The translations under genes and the position numbers were made by a program. A model generated the notes under the pieces. That model saw nothing but the letters and a program-made list of their open reading frames with translations, searched no databases and had not been told where the DNA came from. From Trema orientale (Eukaryota > Streptophyta > Magnoliopsida > Rosales > Cannabaceae), in assembly GCA_002914845.1 (NCBI GenBank), contig JXTC01000053.1, positions 849,460 through 913,459 on the forward strand: 64,000 bases of DNA, written 5' to 3'. Positions 13,186 to 26,496 of the stretch are shown here, in pieces (positions within the stretch are counted from its first letter, which is position 1; every line of letters starts with the position of its first letter).

Positions 13186-14591
13186 AAGTGTTGGGAACTC
13201 CTAGTATTGGAGACTTAGGATGATGTTTACGAATAAAAATATTTTGGATTTGGATACCTAAGCTTTAGAGAGACTTAAGTAGTGCATAATGGTACGTGGG
13301 ATTTTCTTTGAAATTTCGTTTGAACTTTTCAATTTATGGAATTTAGATTTTCAAGTGGATACAAACTTTGGATTAATATGCTTGATTCAATATTTGCTAG
13401 ATTTTGAATTATGCATATTGATGTGTGATGTTTTTCTTGAAGATAAGAATTTGAGCTTTTGGATTCATAAAGATGGTGCATATTACAAATGGATTGGCTA
13501 TACAAAAGATTATTTTCTATGAACATGTTTGACAAGTTGAGTGAGGCTTAAAAACTTTGTTTACCTACTTAGATAAAAAGAAAAAAAAAGTTTACACATA
13601 ACACACTCTACTATTTTCTAGAACACTTTATAGATTTTTTTCTATCATTAAAATGTCTTTCAAAACCGTTTTTAATAAAATTGCTAGAGTTTGGTAACTT
13701 CAAAGTTAGAAAACTCAAAGAAAGCCTCACTAAGGCATGCCTTACCTAGAGTTTTTCACTAATGAAGAACTATGGGCTAGAATTTGTTAGCATATGTGAT
13801 TTTCCAACACAAGGAATGTGTGGTTTTCAATCTCTTGGAGAAACATATTTGAAAACTTTGAAAACATTTTTGAGATTTTAAGAAAATTTCTATTATGATT
13901 AACTATGTTTTAAAAGAAAATTGACATGTTTTACGTGCTTGATAATTTGGTTAACAGATTATATATAAAGCAAGGAACTTCTTCTTGTTCTACTTACTTA
14001 GTTAGTAAGTGAATTTTTGATGTATTAGATGTCCATATGGTTGACTGATGATAGGAAGATTCAATCTTATCGATGCATTCCCTATTAGTGTTAATGAGTA
14101 CGTATCACTTGAGGAACTTTATTTTTATTGACTTTTGGAAATTTTTGGAGACTCTGATTATAATTTGTTATAGATTAGATATCTCATAAAGTTTGTTGGC
14201 ATTGAGTTCAGCCTGTTTAGGACCGTGTCTAGCTGCAGACAAATGGGTTTATCCTGGAGTGTTATTGATCTAGTATGATGAAAGGGACTGTATTGTGTGT
14301 ATCTCACATTTGCCGGTGAGCCATTTCATGACTCCATACCTCATTGTGTTAACCTTTAATTCGTGCTATTGTGTGGCACTGACATGATAACTGGATATTA
14401 ATGTTAGGCGAGGAATTATGTTTCGCTTTTCCTTGATTGTTAGTATTTGGTTGAATTAGTATTTGATTTGATACTTGTTAAATTTATAAGCGAGTGATTA
14501 CTCTCTCTCAGGCGATTATTTCATGCCATTCTACTCGTATTTCCTATTTATGCTTGAATTTCGTGACGAAATTCTTTTAAAGAGGAGAAGA
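13186..14591 (+). mobile_element. 3' internal remnant of a Tekay-like chromovirus
   Basis: The stretch ends with the phrase AATTTCGTGACGAAATTC and the purine tract AAAGAGGAGAAG directly before an LTR start. That order is typical of the chromovirus 3' end. No coding sequence is recognisable further upstream, and the Sirevirus LTR ends at its left border, so the Sirevirus probably inserted into this older element. Broken. Confidence 0.6.
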
Positions 14592-16934
14592 TGTAAAACT
14601 TAGAAATTTTAAGGGTAATTTGGTCATTTTATAATTTTTCGGAATAAAATAATTAGGATTAAGTTGCGAAGATTTTTGAAAATCAAGGACTAAATTGTAA
14701 TTTTCGGAGGAGCTAAGTGAAATAGATTTAAAAATTAGGGGGTTAAAGTACAAATATAAAAAAATGGCACAGTCCATTAAAAGGGTGCCATATGCCTCTC
14801 ACTTCCCCTCTCCCTTTATCTCTCTTTCCCCTCGATTTCTCTCTCCTCCCCGATGCCATTAATGGCCGAATCGGGTCCTCTTTCGACAAAGCTGCTCTAG
14901 CACTCAACGGCTGACAACACCACCTAGGATTGAAGCATCATAGCAATGGAAGCTCACCGCCGAAGTCCCGCCACCACCGGAGCTATGCACCATCGGCTTT
15001 GGTGCAAAACGTCAGGTCAGCAGAGCATTTTCGGCCGTCAGCGAGCCACCTTACGCCATGAAAAAGGTCTTCATAGCTACATCTTGTCATGAGGAATATC
15101 ATGGTATATATCTATTAACTCCATTTTGTCCGGGTTGAATTTTGTCATTGTTGAATAGGTTTGAGCTTTTAGGTTTATGAGTTAACTTTTTAACCGGACC
15201 GTTGGATCATAAAACTAATATCATATTTGTGATGTACCCATAAAAATATAAAAAATGAGATATATATTGACTATGTTTCATGACAGGCACGGACTTAGAA
15301 ATCGAACAGCTTCGATTTTGCCTCATTTTGCCGGCCATGGGGTCAGGTTTCAGCCTAAGCCCAAATTGATCAGGTTATATGTCTAACCTAGCAAATTTGG
15401 GTGCTAGAAATTCAGTAGTAATGTCCGTTTTTTGATTTGAGGTTCTAATGGAAAAACCACATTTCAAAGCGAGCGAGCGATCGCAGGTTCAAAAATGACC
15501 CCCGGCCCTCCGAACAATCGCCAAACGATACAAAACGTGCTCTATAGAATCGTAGCACAGTCTAGTAACTCGTTTAAGATAGGGATTCAACGACTTGATT
15601 TCAAATTTAGTTTTATTATGAATTTACATATTTTGAACAAATACAAAATTTTGTAAAATGATTTAGAAAAATGTGTTTATGTATGGTTTTGAACCTGATT
15701 TGATATAAAACTGTCTGGGAGGCACGTCCAACTAGTTGGTGTGCCATAGTCTTGTTTTGGAACTGTTTATTTTCTACAAGAATTGGATTTTATGGGTTTT
15801 AATAAAAGCAACATTTATGCTGTTGAAAATTTTATAAAATCTAATTAAATAACAATTTAGTTTTGAGAACTAAAGTTGATTTGATTAAAAATATTGCATG
15901 GTATGTTTTTTGATTTTGTAGAAAATGATACATATTTTAACTCATGTCATCCGTATAGCATTGCATACATAATTGTACTTATGCGGCCGACGGTCTTACA
16001 GTACCCCTTCAAGGTAATCGGACTTACGGTACCCTATCTAGGGTACTCGGACTACATTTCATAGTCACGATCACCAATTTAGGTGGCTTGGACCATATTA
16101 CACATTTATAGTCACCCATTTAGGTAGCTTAGACTACATTGCATACTTATGATCACCAATTTTGGTGGCTCGGATATGTCATTAACTGCATTGCTTGTTA
16201 TATATTTGATTTGAATAATATGTACTTGTTTTGAGATGATGTTTTACAATAGTTTGGAATGTTTAAACCTTTGGACGATGATTTTAATTGGATTTCTGGA
16301 AAATAGTTTAAATATTTCACTGACTATGCAGGACTTTGGATGTAAGTATTTTATTCTAGTTAAAACCTGTAATTGAATCTTTACTGTGTATTCGCATACT
16401 CATCCCCTACTTCTCCCACTTTCAGGTGTTTGTTTATTTGAGATAGTTATCTTGGTGGCCAAACAAGTTGATTGGCTTGTGCTTGCAGCCTTATACCTCT
16501 TCCTTGGTTGGTTTCTCCGTCTTGCCCTTTTTTTCTCTATGTCTAATTGATTTGTCAAGATTAGTTTATTTATTAAGTAGATGTATGAGGACGATTTCAC
16601 TACTAATTTGAGTACTTGGGATTATAATTGATTTTTGTAAACTATTTGGGACATTTTAACTCAAGATTTCATTAAACTCATTTTACCAAAGCTATGATTT
16701 ATCAACAAATTTTCCAAATGAATCACTTAGAATTCCTCTTAAACTCTAGCGGGCATTTTTCTTAAGTAATTAAAACTAACGAGAGGTTTCTTGGTTATGG
16801 AACTTATAATGATTTGAGGACCAAAATGAAAATTCTAAGTACTTGATTTCTCCTGAATTTCGTAAACTCGATATTTAATTACATTTTCACTTAAAATTAC
16901 TAAAAGTTAGGGCTTTGGATTTCCATTCGTGACA
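14592..16934 (+). repeat. LTR of a Tekay-like Ty3/gypsy chromovirus
   Basis: A 2343-bp block from TGTAAAACTTAG to CATTCGTGACA. The opening, with AATTTTAAGGGTAATTTGG, and the closing TTCGTGACA are familiar ends of plant Tekay/Del LTRs. It contains a short internal repeat array (15990-16176). No second LTR is in the window, so age cannot be estimated. Boundaries rest on the terminal motifs only. Confidence 0.65.
15990..16176 (+). repeat. internal tandem repeat of the chromovirus LTR
   Basis: Imperfect units of 30-50 bp alternate GGTACCC/GGTACTCGGACT words with ATCACCAATTTAGGTGGCTT words. The clearest three copies start near 16064, 16108 and 16149. Confidence 0.75.
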
Positions 16935-17124
16935 GATATAGCATGTTTTTGAGCCAATTACATACATAGTGGGACCCTATATATATAGCTTCAAGTTCTA
17001 GTACTAGTAGCTACTCTCCTAAACCAATTCTTTCTCTTAAAAGTTCCCTTCAAATTGTTAAATAAGAAAAGCTCATGTTTATATATCTTGTGTGGGCATA
17101 TATGTTATATAGTTATAATACTTT

Positions 17125-17468
17125 GGGGTAAACTGTAAAAAAATATCCTGAGGTTTGGGTGTTCTGTATTTTAAACTCTAAAATTTGGACTCTACAAAAT
17201 AATACCCTGAGATTAAGATTTTCTAAAAATTAATACCCTGAATTGACTTTTTAAATAACTTTAACTAGTAAAAAATAAAAATATCCTCAAAATTAAGGAG
17301 AATAGTAAGAACTAATCTAGTTTTAATGGATTTTCATTAATAAAATTTGTCAAAAAGCTATTGCAAAGTATTAATTTTTAGAAATTCTTAATTTCAGTGT
17401 ATTATTTTCCTGAGTCCAAACTTCAGGATTTAATTTATAAAATATGGATAATTTTTTGCAGTTCGCCC
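17125..17468. mobile_element. MITE, Mutator-type, family 1 copy a
   Basis: A 344-bp element whose two arms (GGGGTAAACTGTAAAAAA and, reversed, GGGCGAACTGCAAAAAA) fold back for well over 100 bp. It is flanked by TAATACTTT at 17116-17124 and TAATACTTA at 17469-17477, an 8-of-9 target duplication of the length Mutator elements make. A second copy lies at 49261-49602. No coding capacity. Confidence 0.85.
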
Positions 17469-17477
17469 TAATACTTA

Positions 17478-20400
17478 ATGCAATTGTTCCTCTCAATCGT
17501 TGTCGTTCGATTTTGTCTTTTTATTTTCTTTCTTGGGGATTTTAAGGTTTTATAGGATATATAAAGATATATATATATATGGGCCATAATTCAGTAGGTT
17601 TTTTTTACCAATTTATAAGTATTTAATTTAGTCATTGGATCATTATCTGATGGCTACCATGATTTGGGTAGTTATAAAAAAATAGTAATAACACTGAATA
17701 CACATTATTTTATCTCTTTTTCTCTCTATCTTTGTGCAGAATGAATTTTAATTGGACAAAATAATACCTATAAATAGGTTATATATATGGCATTTGCAAC
17801 TTTGGATACTTTAAGATTTTAGGATTTAATTTCAAGAAAGGTGCTAGTGTTCTGAGTAAAAAAAAAAAAAAAAAAAAAGGAAGGTGCTAGTATGACAAAA
17901 AAAAATGACACAGTAAAGATGATGATAAATCTAAAATAATGACAACAATAAAAAGACATAAACATCGAGAACAGTCTGACACAGACAACATCATCAATGA
18001 AAACGAGATGTCAAGTAAGACAGAAATGAGACAATAACCTCCAAAAAGTGCATGAATTTGAAAAACAAGAAGAATATTGTAAAGTTTAAGATTTCAGAAT
18101 TAATATTAATGGAAAGAAAATAACCGAGATGAAAATACCATTATGAAAAGCATTTGCTTTAGAGTTTTAGTTCCAAAATTAACTTCTGCCCCCCTCCCAA
18201 CCCAACCCCCCCTTTTTTTTTTTTTTTCAAATGCTTGAATTTTGCTCTGCAGACTCCTTTGATGCATGCATGGATGTTCCTGCAACTAACACAAACGTAA
18301 ACCAGATAGATGAGGGATAAGACTTATAAGAGGGAGTTTCTTGTTTCCTTATTCCATTGCAAAATTTGCAGTATCAGAATCGGTAAGAAATTTGAGAATT
18401 ATAACTGATAAGAAAGACGTTTTCCCTCATCTTCCTTACGGGTGAATAGGAAACGACCCAGTCATCTAGGGACCGACCCATGCTAGGGCGAGTGGGGCAG
18501 TGGTCCCCACTCAGCTTTTTGAAATTATATCAAAAACCTATATAGCCTCCATAAATTTATTTTCTCATTCCTCATTTTTTCTTCTTTACTTTTTATTTTC
18601 ACTATTTTTTAAAAGTAATAACTTTCTTGTTTAAATTTCAATAAGCATATTAAAATATGTAAAATTACAATAATCAATTAATTGATAAATAATTTATCAG
18701 AATGAATATAATTTTAAAAAAATGATTGACTGTGTAAATTTCATATTTTTTAAAATTTATTTTTAGATTAGTTTGATCGTGTACATTACGAAAAAAAATA
18801 TGATTAATTGAATTGACGATAAGGTTATCACATAACACTTTTGAAATATATGAAATTCAGCAGATAATATTTATCATTTGTTAATTAAAATATAAAAATT
18901 TTAATACAAAGCAATTAAATCTTATTTCATGTGATTGTTTCTCCTTTTCTTCTTTTTCTAAAATATTATTCTTATATTATGTCCCTACTATAATGAAATC
19001 CTGCATTCGTCACTATGGTCGTCGTCGTTTTTTTTTTGTATCATTTTAATGATATTCAATAGGCCTATTTTTTTAGATCACATATATTTTGATGGTTAAA
19101 TTGGACAGAAATAAGAAAAGGACTAACATGATATAAAAATGAAAGTTTGAGGATTTAAAAGCTACAAAATAATGAATGAGACCTAAGTAATACATTATGT
19201 AAAAGATAGGGACCCAAGTGATAGCTAATTTCTCATTCAAAGAAAATTTTCATAACAATTTCGCATATCAATAGATAAAACCTAAATGGAGGAAAGAAAA
19301 ACTAAGTACTCCTTCACTGTCGAAAAAGAAAAATATAATTGCTAAGCCCAAACTCTATTAGAGAAGTGAACAGAAGATCTATGTAATACCCACAAAAAGA
19401 AAAATGTAAAAGAGATGAATAGAACTGTAAACGATTTTCCTTCTGGTACTTTCAGATCCATAGAACTGTACCTAAATTTAAAATCTTCAAATTCAAAAGT
19501 GAAAAGAGATGAATTGTAAGCAATAAGAATCTAAAAGGAAAAACATTGAACTTTACCATAAACAATGAAAAACCATATGCAAATTTTTCCACAAAGCATA
19601 AATACGACAAAATTTGAGGAAAATCTTTTAAAATCAAGAAAATTTGAGGGTCATCGTCCCCATTGACCAGTGCTTGCCTATCCTCAAGCCTCCTACTTGA
19701 AGATTCTCTGGCAATGTCTGTTGCCCAGCCAATCAAACTCGCTGGACAAGTCAAATGAATTTTTTGCCCAATCCAAAATCACACGCTCTATTATGGCTAA
19801 ATATGCCACGACCGGAAATCTAAAACTGTGACTTTTAGTAATTTTGAGTGTAAACAAAGATAAATAAAGAATTTACAAAATTCGGAAGAAATTAAGTACC
19901 TGGAGCTTACATTATAATCCTCAAATCATTAGAAATTCCGTACATAAAAAAAATGTCTCTCTTTAGTTTAGTTTATCAAGTAAAAAAAATGCTAGTTAAG
20001 GTTCAAAAAAACATAATTAAGTCGTTTAAGAAAACTTGACTTAATAAAACTCTAGTATTGAATAAATGAATTTCGTAAATCGTGAGTCTGAATGTCTAAA
20101 AATTAATTTACAAAGTTAGTCATAATTTCAAGTATTTAAAATTTTGAAAGTATGCTCTTTGGGAACCATAGTCTCCCATTGATACACTAAATCCTCAAAT
20201 AGTAGTAAAGATATCTTCATACATTTACTTAGCAGATATAATTGGCTAAACAGTTTGACATGGAGAAAGAAGAGGACAAAGTATAAGGACCAATCGAGAG
20301 AGAGAAATGGGACCGTAAGTGTAAACTAAGCGACTTGCTTAGCCATTGAGACAACTATAACGAATGAACAATCACCTGAAAGGGAGGAAAGTAAGGAGTG

Positions 20401-20720
20401 AGCTCGAAAACTCAGTAGAAAAACTGTTTCCTCATTTAAGAACCTTTTTAGTGATGGAGAGTCCATACATAGCTAGTTTAATCCAAAACACCTTTGCAAA
20501 ATCATATATATATACATACATATAACTATTTCCAAAGCTGATAGTCTGTATATGTATATGCATATAAATATTTTATATATATTTATACTTAGATTAAACT
20601 AACCACATGATATAAATCCACTCATACCTATGAGTTCACTACCTCTCATCAATAAAAACCAGGATATTGGCACTATGTGTGCCATACAGCCTGCCTGATA
20701 CCTAGCCCATACCCGGAGGT
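17478..20720. other. intergenic, no gene recognised
   Basis: AT-rich sequence with low-complexity runs (poly-A at about 17858-17878, poly-C/poly-T near 18190-18230). The block 18440-19010 is probably decayed transposon: it opens with a GC-rich phrase around GTGGGGCAGTGGTCCCCACT and closes with GAAATCCTGCATTCGTCACT, phrases often seen at the ends of plant DNA transposons. That is only an impression. Open frames here (for example 19452-19754 minus) have no recognisable domain. Confidence 0.5.
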
Positions 20721-20726
20721 GACTAC

Positions 20727-21579
20727 TGATAATTTGACCTAACACTTAGGAAAAATCATATATACATGCAAATATGGAAAACATATGATCACATTATAAA
20801 CGCAGCGGAAAAATTAGCGGATTTAGGTTTTAAAATTTTTATATAAAAACGGTTTCCATAACCGTAGAACATGCATATATCATATACAGGATCATGTATA
20901 ACATAAATCAAATCTAGATACATAAACCCTAAAGATGATATTAGGGTTTACCTCTTGTAGCGTGCTCCTCCTTGATCTCCTTGTTGATAGTGATCAAAAC
21001 TCGAACCCTAGATCTTCTTGTCTATGCTCTAGCTCTAAGTTGATGAGGCGAGTAGGCACCAAGTTGAATCCTTCGTTGGAGAACGATCAAAAACACCTTC
21101 TTAATCCTTTAGAACATTGGGATATGAGATGAGACCGTGAGATTACAGAAAACGTTTTCTCTCTCTTTCTCACTGTAATTGGCGCAGATCACCTCTCTCT
21201 CCCTCTGTTATGTGTGTGACTCTGCTAGAGTTACTGTGCAGTATTTTTTCTCATATATCTTTTATATATAGGGCCCAAAACTGCTAATCCCAATCCAACT
21301 AGGATTGGGCTTGTTCTCCAATTTAGGCTATAGGTGTATTTTTATAAATATATCCAACTCATGTAACTTATTTATAAAAATACCAACTTCTATGTAGAAT
21401 CATTATTTTACATAGTTTCATGAAACTAATTTCACAAATACCACTAACTAATGAATGAGCTTTGTTGAGCTAGACAAGGGACCTAATAGATCCAAATAAT
21501 CTAAGCTCCAATAGTATAATAAATACATAATAACTCTTATTATAGTATTTTATTATATTTTAATATGCTTATTTAGTCA
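20727..21579. mobile_element. possible LTR or unclassified transposon fragment
   Basis: This block sits directly left of the point where the second Sirevirus becomes recognisable. It holds phrases common in plant LTRs: AACGCAGCGGAAAAAT near 20800, TTAGGGTTTACCTCTTG near 20940, and a self-complementary CCAATCCAACTAGGATTGGG near 21290. TG...CA boundaries are possible (TGATAATTTG to TTTAGTCA), but no target duplication was found. Plus-strand frames inside it have no domain. Confidence 0.35.
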
Positions 21580-24419
21580 AGATAAATATTTTTTTGTTTT
21601 AAAAGATGATTCTTGGCTTTGGCACAGAAGACTTGGACATGCTAGTATGAATACTATTTCTAAACTTTTTAAGAAAAACCTTGTTAATGGTTTACCTAGT
21701 TTACTTTCAAAAAAGACAAAGTTTGTAATGCATGTCAATTTGGAAAACAAGTAAAAAGTTCCTTTAAATCCAAAAATATTATTACTACTTCTAGACCTTT
21801 GCAACTACTTCATATGGATTTATTTGGACCATCAAGAGTATCTAGTCTTGATGAAAAATACTATGCTTTTGTGATAGTAGATGATTTTTCAAGATTAACT
21901 TGGGTACTATTCATTACTCATAAAAATGATGTTTTAAATGTACTTACTACTTTTTGCAAGAAACTGCAAAATGAAAAAGGCTACACCATCACATCTATTA
22001 GAAATAATCATGATAGTGAGTTTGAAAATGATGAATTGGAAGCATTTTGCTACAAAAATGATTTTAATCATAACTTTTCGGCTCCTAGAACTCCACAACA
22101 AAATGGAGTTGTAGAAAGAAAGAGTAGAACCTTACAAGAAATGGAACGAAGTATACTAAATGAAAATGGTTTGCCAAAATATTTTTTGACCGAAGCAGTT
22201 AGTACCGCTTGTCATATTGTGAATAGAGTTATGATAAGGCCTATTTTGAACAAGATACCTTATGAGCTTTGGAAAGGCAGAAAACTCAACATTGGCTATT
22301 TCAAAATTTTTTGTTGCAAATATTTTATTTTAAATACTAAAGATAATTTAGGAAAATTTGATTCAAAATCCGATGTTAGTATTTTTCTTGGATATTCTAC
22401 TACTAGTAAGGCTTATAGAATTTTTAACAAAAGAACATTGGTAGTAGAAGAATCTATACATGTTATTTTTTATTAGTCTAACGCTCTCCATGAGAAGAGA
22501 AAACTGGATGATGATGACGTTGTAGTTTTAGAACCAAGTTTAAATGAGCCAAATGCAAATGAGAAGTCAAATGAAGAGAAAGGTACTCAACTACAACAAC
22601 AAGATCTTAAGGAAGAAAAGGAAAGCGACAATGGTAACACTCTCACTCTTTCTCAAGATTTAAAATTCAATTTTGCTAATCCTAAAGACCAAATTCTAGG
22701 TGACCCCCTTACAAGGAGTCAAGACTAGAGCATCACTTAAAAATATTTACAATAACATGGATTTTATCTCTCAAATTGAACCAAAAAGCTTTAAAGATGC
22801 CAAAAATGATGAATCATGGATTTTAGCTATGCAAGAAAAGTTAAATCAATTTGAAAGAAGTGATGTGTAGGAATTAGTTCCAAGACCTAAGGACCAATCG
22901 GTTATTGGGACTAAATGGGTCTTTAGAAATAAAGTAGATGAGCATGGGGTGATTGTGAGAAACAAAGCTAGATTAGTGGCTCAAGGTTTCAATCAAGAAG
23001 AAGTTATCGATTATGAAGAAACATTCGCACCCGTTGCAAGATTAGAGTCCGTAAGGATGCTCTTAGCGTTTGCATGTTATAAAGACTTCATTCTATATCA
23101 AATGGATATTAAGAGTACATTTCTAAATGGATACATTTTAGAAAAAGATTTTGTAGCCCAACCCCTTGGTTTTCAAAATCATAAGTATCCGGATCATGTT
23201 TTTAAATTGAAAAATGCTCTTTATGGTTTAAAGCAAGCTCCTAGAGCTTGGTATGATAGATTGAGTAAATTTTTGATTTCAAATGATTTTACTATGGGAA
23301 AAGCGAATACTACTCCTTTTATAAAAAAAAAAGGGGTGAAATAATTTTAGTTCAAATTTATGTTGATGATATTACATTTGGTGCTACTAACATTTCTCTT
23401 TATGAAGAATTTTCTAAATGTATGCATAATGAGTTTGAAATGAGCATGATAGAAGAACTCAATTTCTTCCTTAGACTTCAAATCAAACAAAGCAAAGAAA
23501 GTATTTTTATCAATCAATCCAAGTACATCAAAGATATGCTCAAGAAGTTTGATATGGAGAACTCTAAATCAATGAGAATACCAATGAGCTCCACAATCAA
23601 ACTTGACAAAGACGAAAATGGTATAGCAGTGGATATTACTAAATATCGAGGTATGAACGGCTTACTTCTTTACTTAACAGCTGGTATACCAGATATAATA
23701 TTTAGTATTTGTCGATGTACTAGATTTTAATCAAATCCTAAGGAATCACATCCTAGTGCAGTAAAACGTATATTGAAATATTTGCATGGCATTATAAATC
23801 TAGGATTGTGGTATCCAAAAGGAACACACTTTAACGTTACTAGCTTTTCGGATACGGACTATGCCAGTTATCAAACTGACCGCAAGAGTACTAGTGGTAC
23901 TTGTCATTTTCTTAGTTATTTACTTGTGTCATGGTTTAGTAAGAAACAAAATTCTATTGCTCTTTCTATTACTGAAGCTGAATATATCTCTGCCGGTAGT
24001 TGTTGTGCTCAAATTCTATGGATGAAACAAACTTTAATAGATTTTGGAATGAATTATGATCATGTACCTATTAAATGCGATAATACTAGTACTATTAATT
24101 TGTCCAAAATCTAATTTTGCATTCACGCGCTAAGCATATTGATATTAGACATTATTTTCTTTGTGATCATATGCAAAAAGGTGATATTGTTCTAGAGTTT
24201 GTATGCACGGAAAAACAACTAACTGATATCTTTACTAAACCTCTCAACAAGGATCATTTTTGCATGATTCGTAGAGAACTTGGTATGATTGATCATAATA
24301 AACTTCATTAATGCCTCTCTTTATTAAATTGTGTATTGTTTCGTCTTGTATGTTTGATAAATTGCCAGTTTGATGTTGTTTTTAAAGTTGTTTTAAACAA
24401 TTTCTTCATTTGAAACCGT

Positions 24420-24830
24420 TTTGGATGCATAATTGCCGAAAACAGAGTTTTCGGTAGACCAAAAAACTGTCCCAGAAATGGCTATAGCTTCTGGAAGAAT
24501 CGGCAGATCGAAAAGCATTTTTCAATCTACCGAAATCACGCTATTCCACGAGTATTTAAGCTGTTTTGACTTTTTTCTTCACCACTTTTCACATTCTCTC
24601 AACCGAAACCTCTCTCTCTCACACCCTATTTTCATCTCTTCTCATTCCCACTCAACTTTCTCACCAAATCTCTCAATTTTCATCCAACCAGAGTTGATTT
24701 CATCGCTTTTCCATAGTTGATCTTTGGTTTTCACACTATTTTGCTTCAAAATCTGATTTTTTCTTCCTTCCAAACCCTAAATTCCATAAAATCCCTTGTT
24801 TTTGTGTCTCTATTTTTGTCTCTTGATCAA
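24420..24830 (+). promoter_or_regulatory. LTR-like spacer, candidate internal promoter of the extra frame
   Basis: After RNase H the sequence carries GGTAGACCAAAA and CTACCGAAA words (24450-24535), then TATTTAAGC (about 24555), a CT-rich leader and ATGGCTCC at about 24831. The same order of elements occurs in this family's LTR at about 26940-27180 (ACCGGTAG, TCTACCGAAA, then TTTAAATAG). A copied or convergent promoter is an inference; no transcript evidence is available here. Confidence 0.4.
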
Positions 24831-25880
24831 ATGGCTCCTAGAAGGTAAAACCCAAGGTGAAAAAGGAAGGAAATTCGCCCAGAAGAGCAAGAACAACACA
24901 CTAAGGTGCGGTTAGACACTCCTCTTCTTGTTTCCCCTGCCCTCATGACGGGGTATAAAGAAATCTTTTCCAAAAAGAGTATCATTTGGGGTAGAACATT
25001 CAACTTTAGAGATTTATCATATGTCAATTTTCCTGATTATATTGACGGTATGGGTTGGAGTGAATTCTACTCTATTAGGGAGACAGGATATCCTAGGTTG
25101 GTTAGAGATTTCTATGCCTGTGCAAACATCTCTAAGGGACAACATACTATCTTTGGTTCCCTCAAGGGCATAGATTTTTCTATTACTGAACAGCTCCTTG
25201 CTGATATCCTACATTTGCCTATGGGTGGTTACAAGTTTTCCATTACCAACACCTGGCCTATGATCGAGGATTTTGATCCTCAACAAGCCCTGCTTCGTGT
25301 CTGTTCCCCCTGACAGTTTTCAATCTAAGCCTCGTATCACTGATCTTACTCTAGAGGCTAGGATTATCTTTCAGTTCGTGTCTCAGAATATAATTCCTAG
25401 AGCTGGTCATATGGATGCACCCACTTTTGGTGATATCGGTTTTGTTGATTCCATCCTAGTTGGAAGAAAGCTTAATTTACCTTTCTTTATTCTTGATGAG
25501 ATGATCAATGCTATAGAGAATAGGAGATTCTCTCTTCCCTATAACTTTCTACTCACTCGTATCTTCCAACACTTCAACATTCCGACCATTGATGAGGCTG
25601 AACGCAAACCTTGGTCTATAGACGTGGAGATCAACAACAAGACATTCAGTCTTATGGGCTTTACTTTATCAACAACACATGGGTGGCCAAGACCAGACAG
25701 GCACATGAGCAAGAGGTAGGCGCTCCACAAGAAGTTGGAGGAAGTGGTGCTAGGGCTGCTGAAGATGCACCTGAGGAGACTCATGCTGAGGAGGCTCTTG
25801 CTCAACAAGAAGGCGTTGTTGCTCAATCTTTTGACTTCACTGAAGCCTTCAACAGCCTTTCAGAACGCCTCAACACCATC
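24830..25880 (+). mobile_element. extra reading-frame region between pol and the LTR of the Sirevirus
   Basis: The translated region contains the phrase GYPRLVRDFYACANI, followed by a stretch reading about FSITEQLLADILHLP. This resembles the plant 'putative transposon protein' domain found in many retroelement-associated ORFs; family membership is judged from memory of that pattern. The C-terminal part is Glu/Ala-rich. Sireviruses are known to carry an additional ORF in this position, sometimes called env-like. It is broken. No counterpart was seen in copy 1. Confidence 0.55.
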
Positions 25881-26194
25881 TAACTTAATATTCAGCACTT
25901 GCATGACACTGAACTGGAGCACTTTCAGATTCTATCAGCTGATGTCAATTCTGTCTGGCAACAACAAGAATGCCAGTTTCAGATTATCCAAGATCAGCAG
26001 GACGAGATGATGAGGATGATACAGTCTTATTTTGGGTGTTTCCCTCCTCCTTAGTTATTTTCCTCTATTTTACTTAACGTTGGTTATTTCTTGTATGAAC
26101 TCTCTATTTTCTATGGTCACTTGTATAGACTACCGTATCTGCTTTATAATAGATATTATGTTTATTGTACTATTCTCTCTTGTGCATTATTTTT

Positions 26195-26496
26195 GATGAT
26201 ATCAAAAGGGGGAGAATATGTATGATTTAAATCTATTTCTCAATTGGTAACCATGAGCATTATTTTAATTTTTTTTTAATTGATATCCATGAGTGCTTTC
26301 AACAAGTGGTATAAGCTATGCTTCATATTCTAAATATGCATATTTTACAAGCTTAAGGGGGAGTTTTTTCTCTCTAAAATTAAGCATATTTTGAGGGGGA
26401 GCATTTAAAGTCGATAAGGACGCTTATCTCTAATTATCTTGTATTCTTTACTCTCTTTTAAATCAAATGTTTGTTATCATAAAAAAAAGGGGATAT
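26195..26496 (+). other. multiple purine tracts before the Sirevirus 3' LTR
   Basis: Four purine tracts lie near 26206 (AAAAGGGGGAGAA), 26355 (AAGGGGGAG), 26392 (GAGGGGGAG) and 26481 (AAAAAAAAGGGGA). Repeated tracts at this place are a known Sirevirus trait and support the lineage call. Confidence 0.8.

Noticed and set aside
20935-21132. Short plus-strand ORF
   Set aside because: Falls in the LTR-like block and contains typical LTR leader wording; no domain.
24906-25883. Host protein-coding gene
   Set aside because: Lies between Sirevirus RNase H and its purine tracts and LTR in the same orientation; better read as the element's own extra frame.
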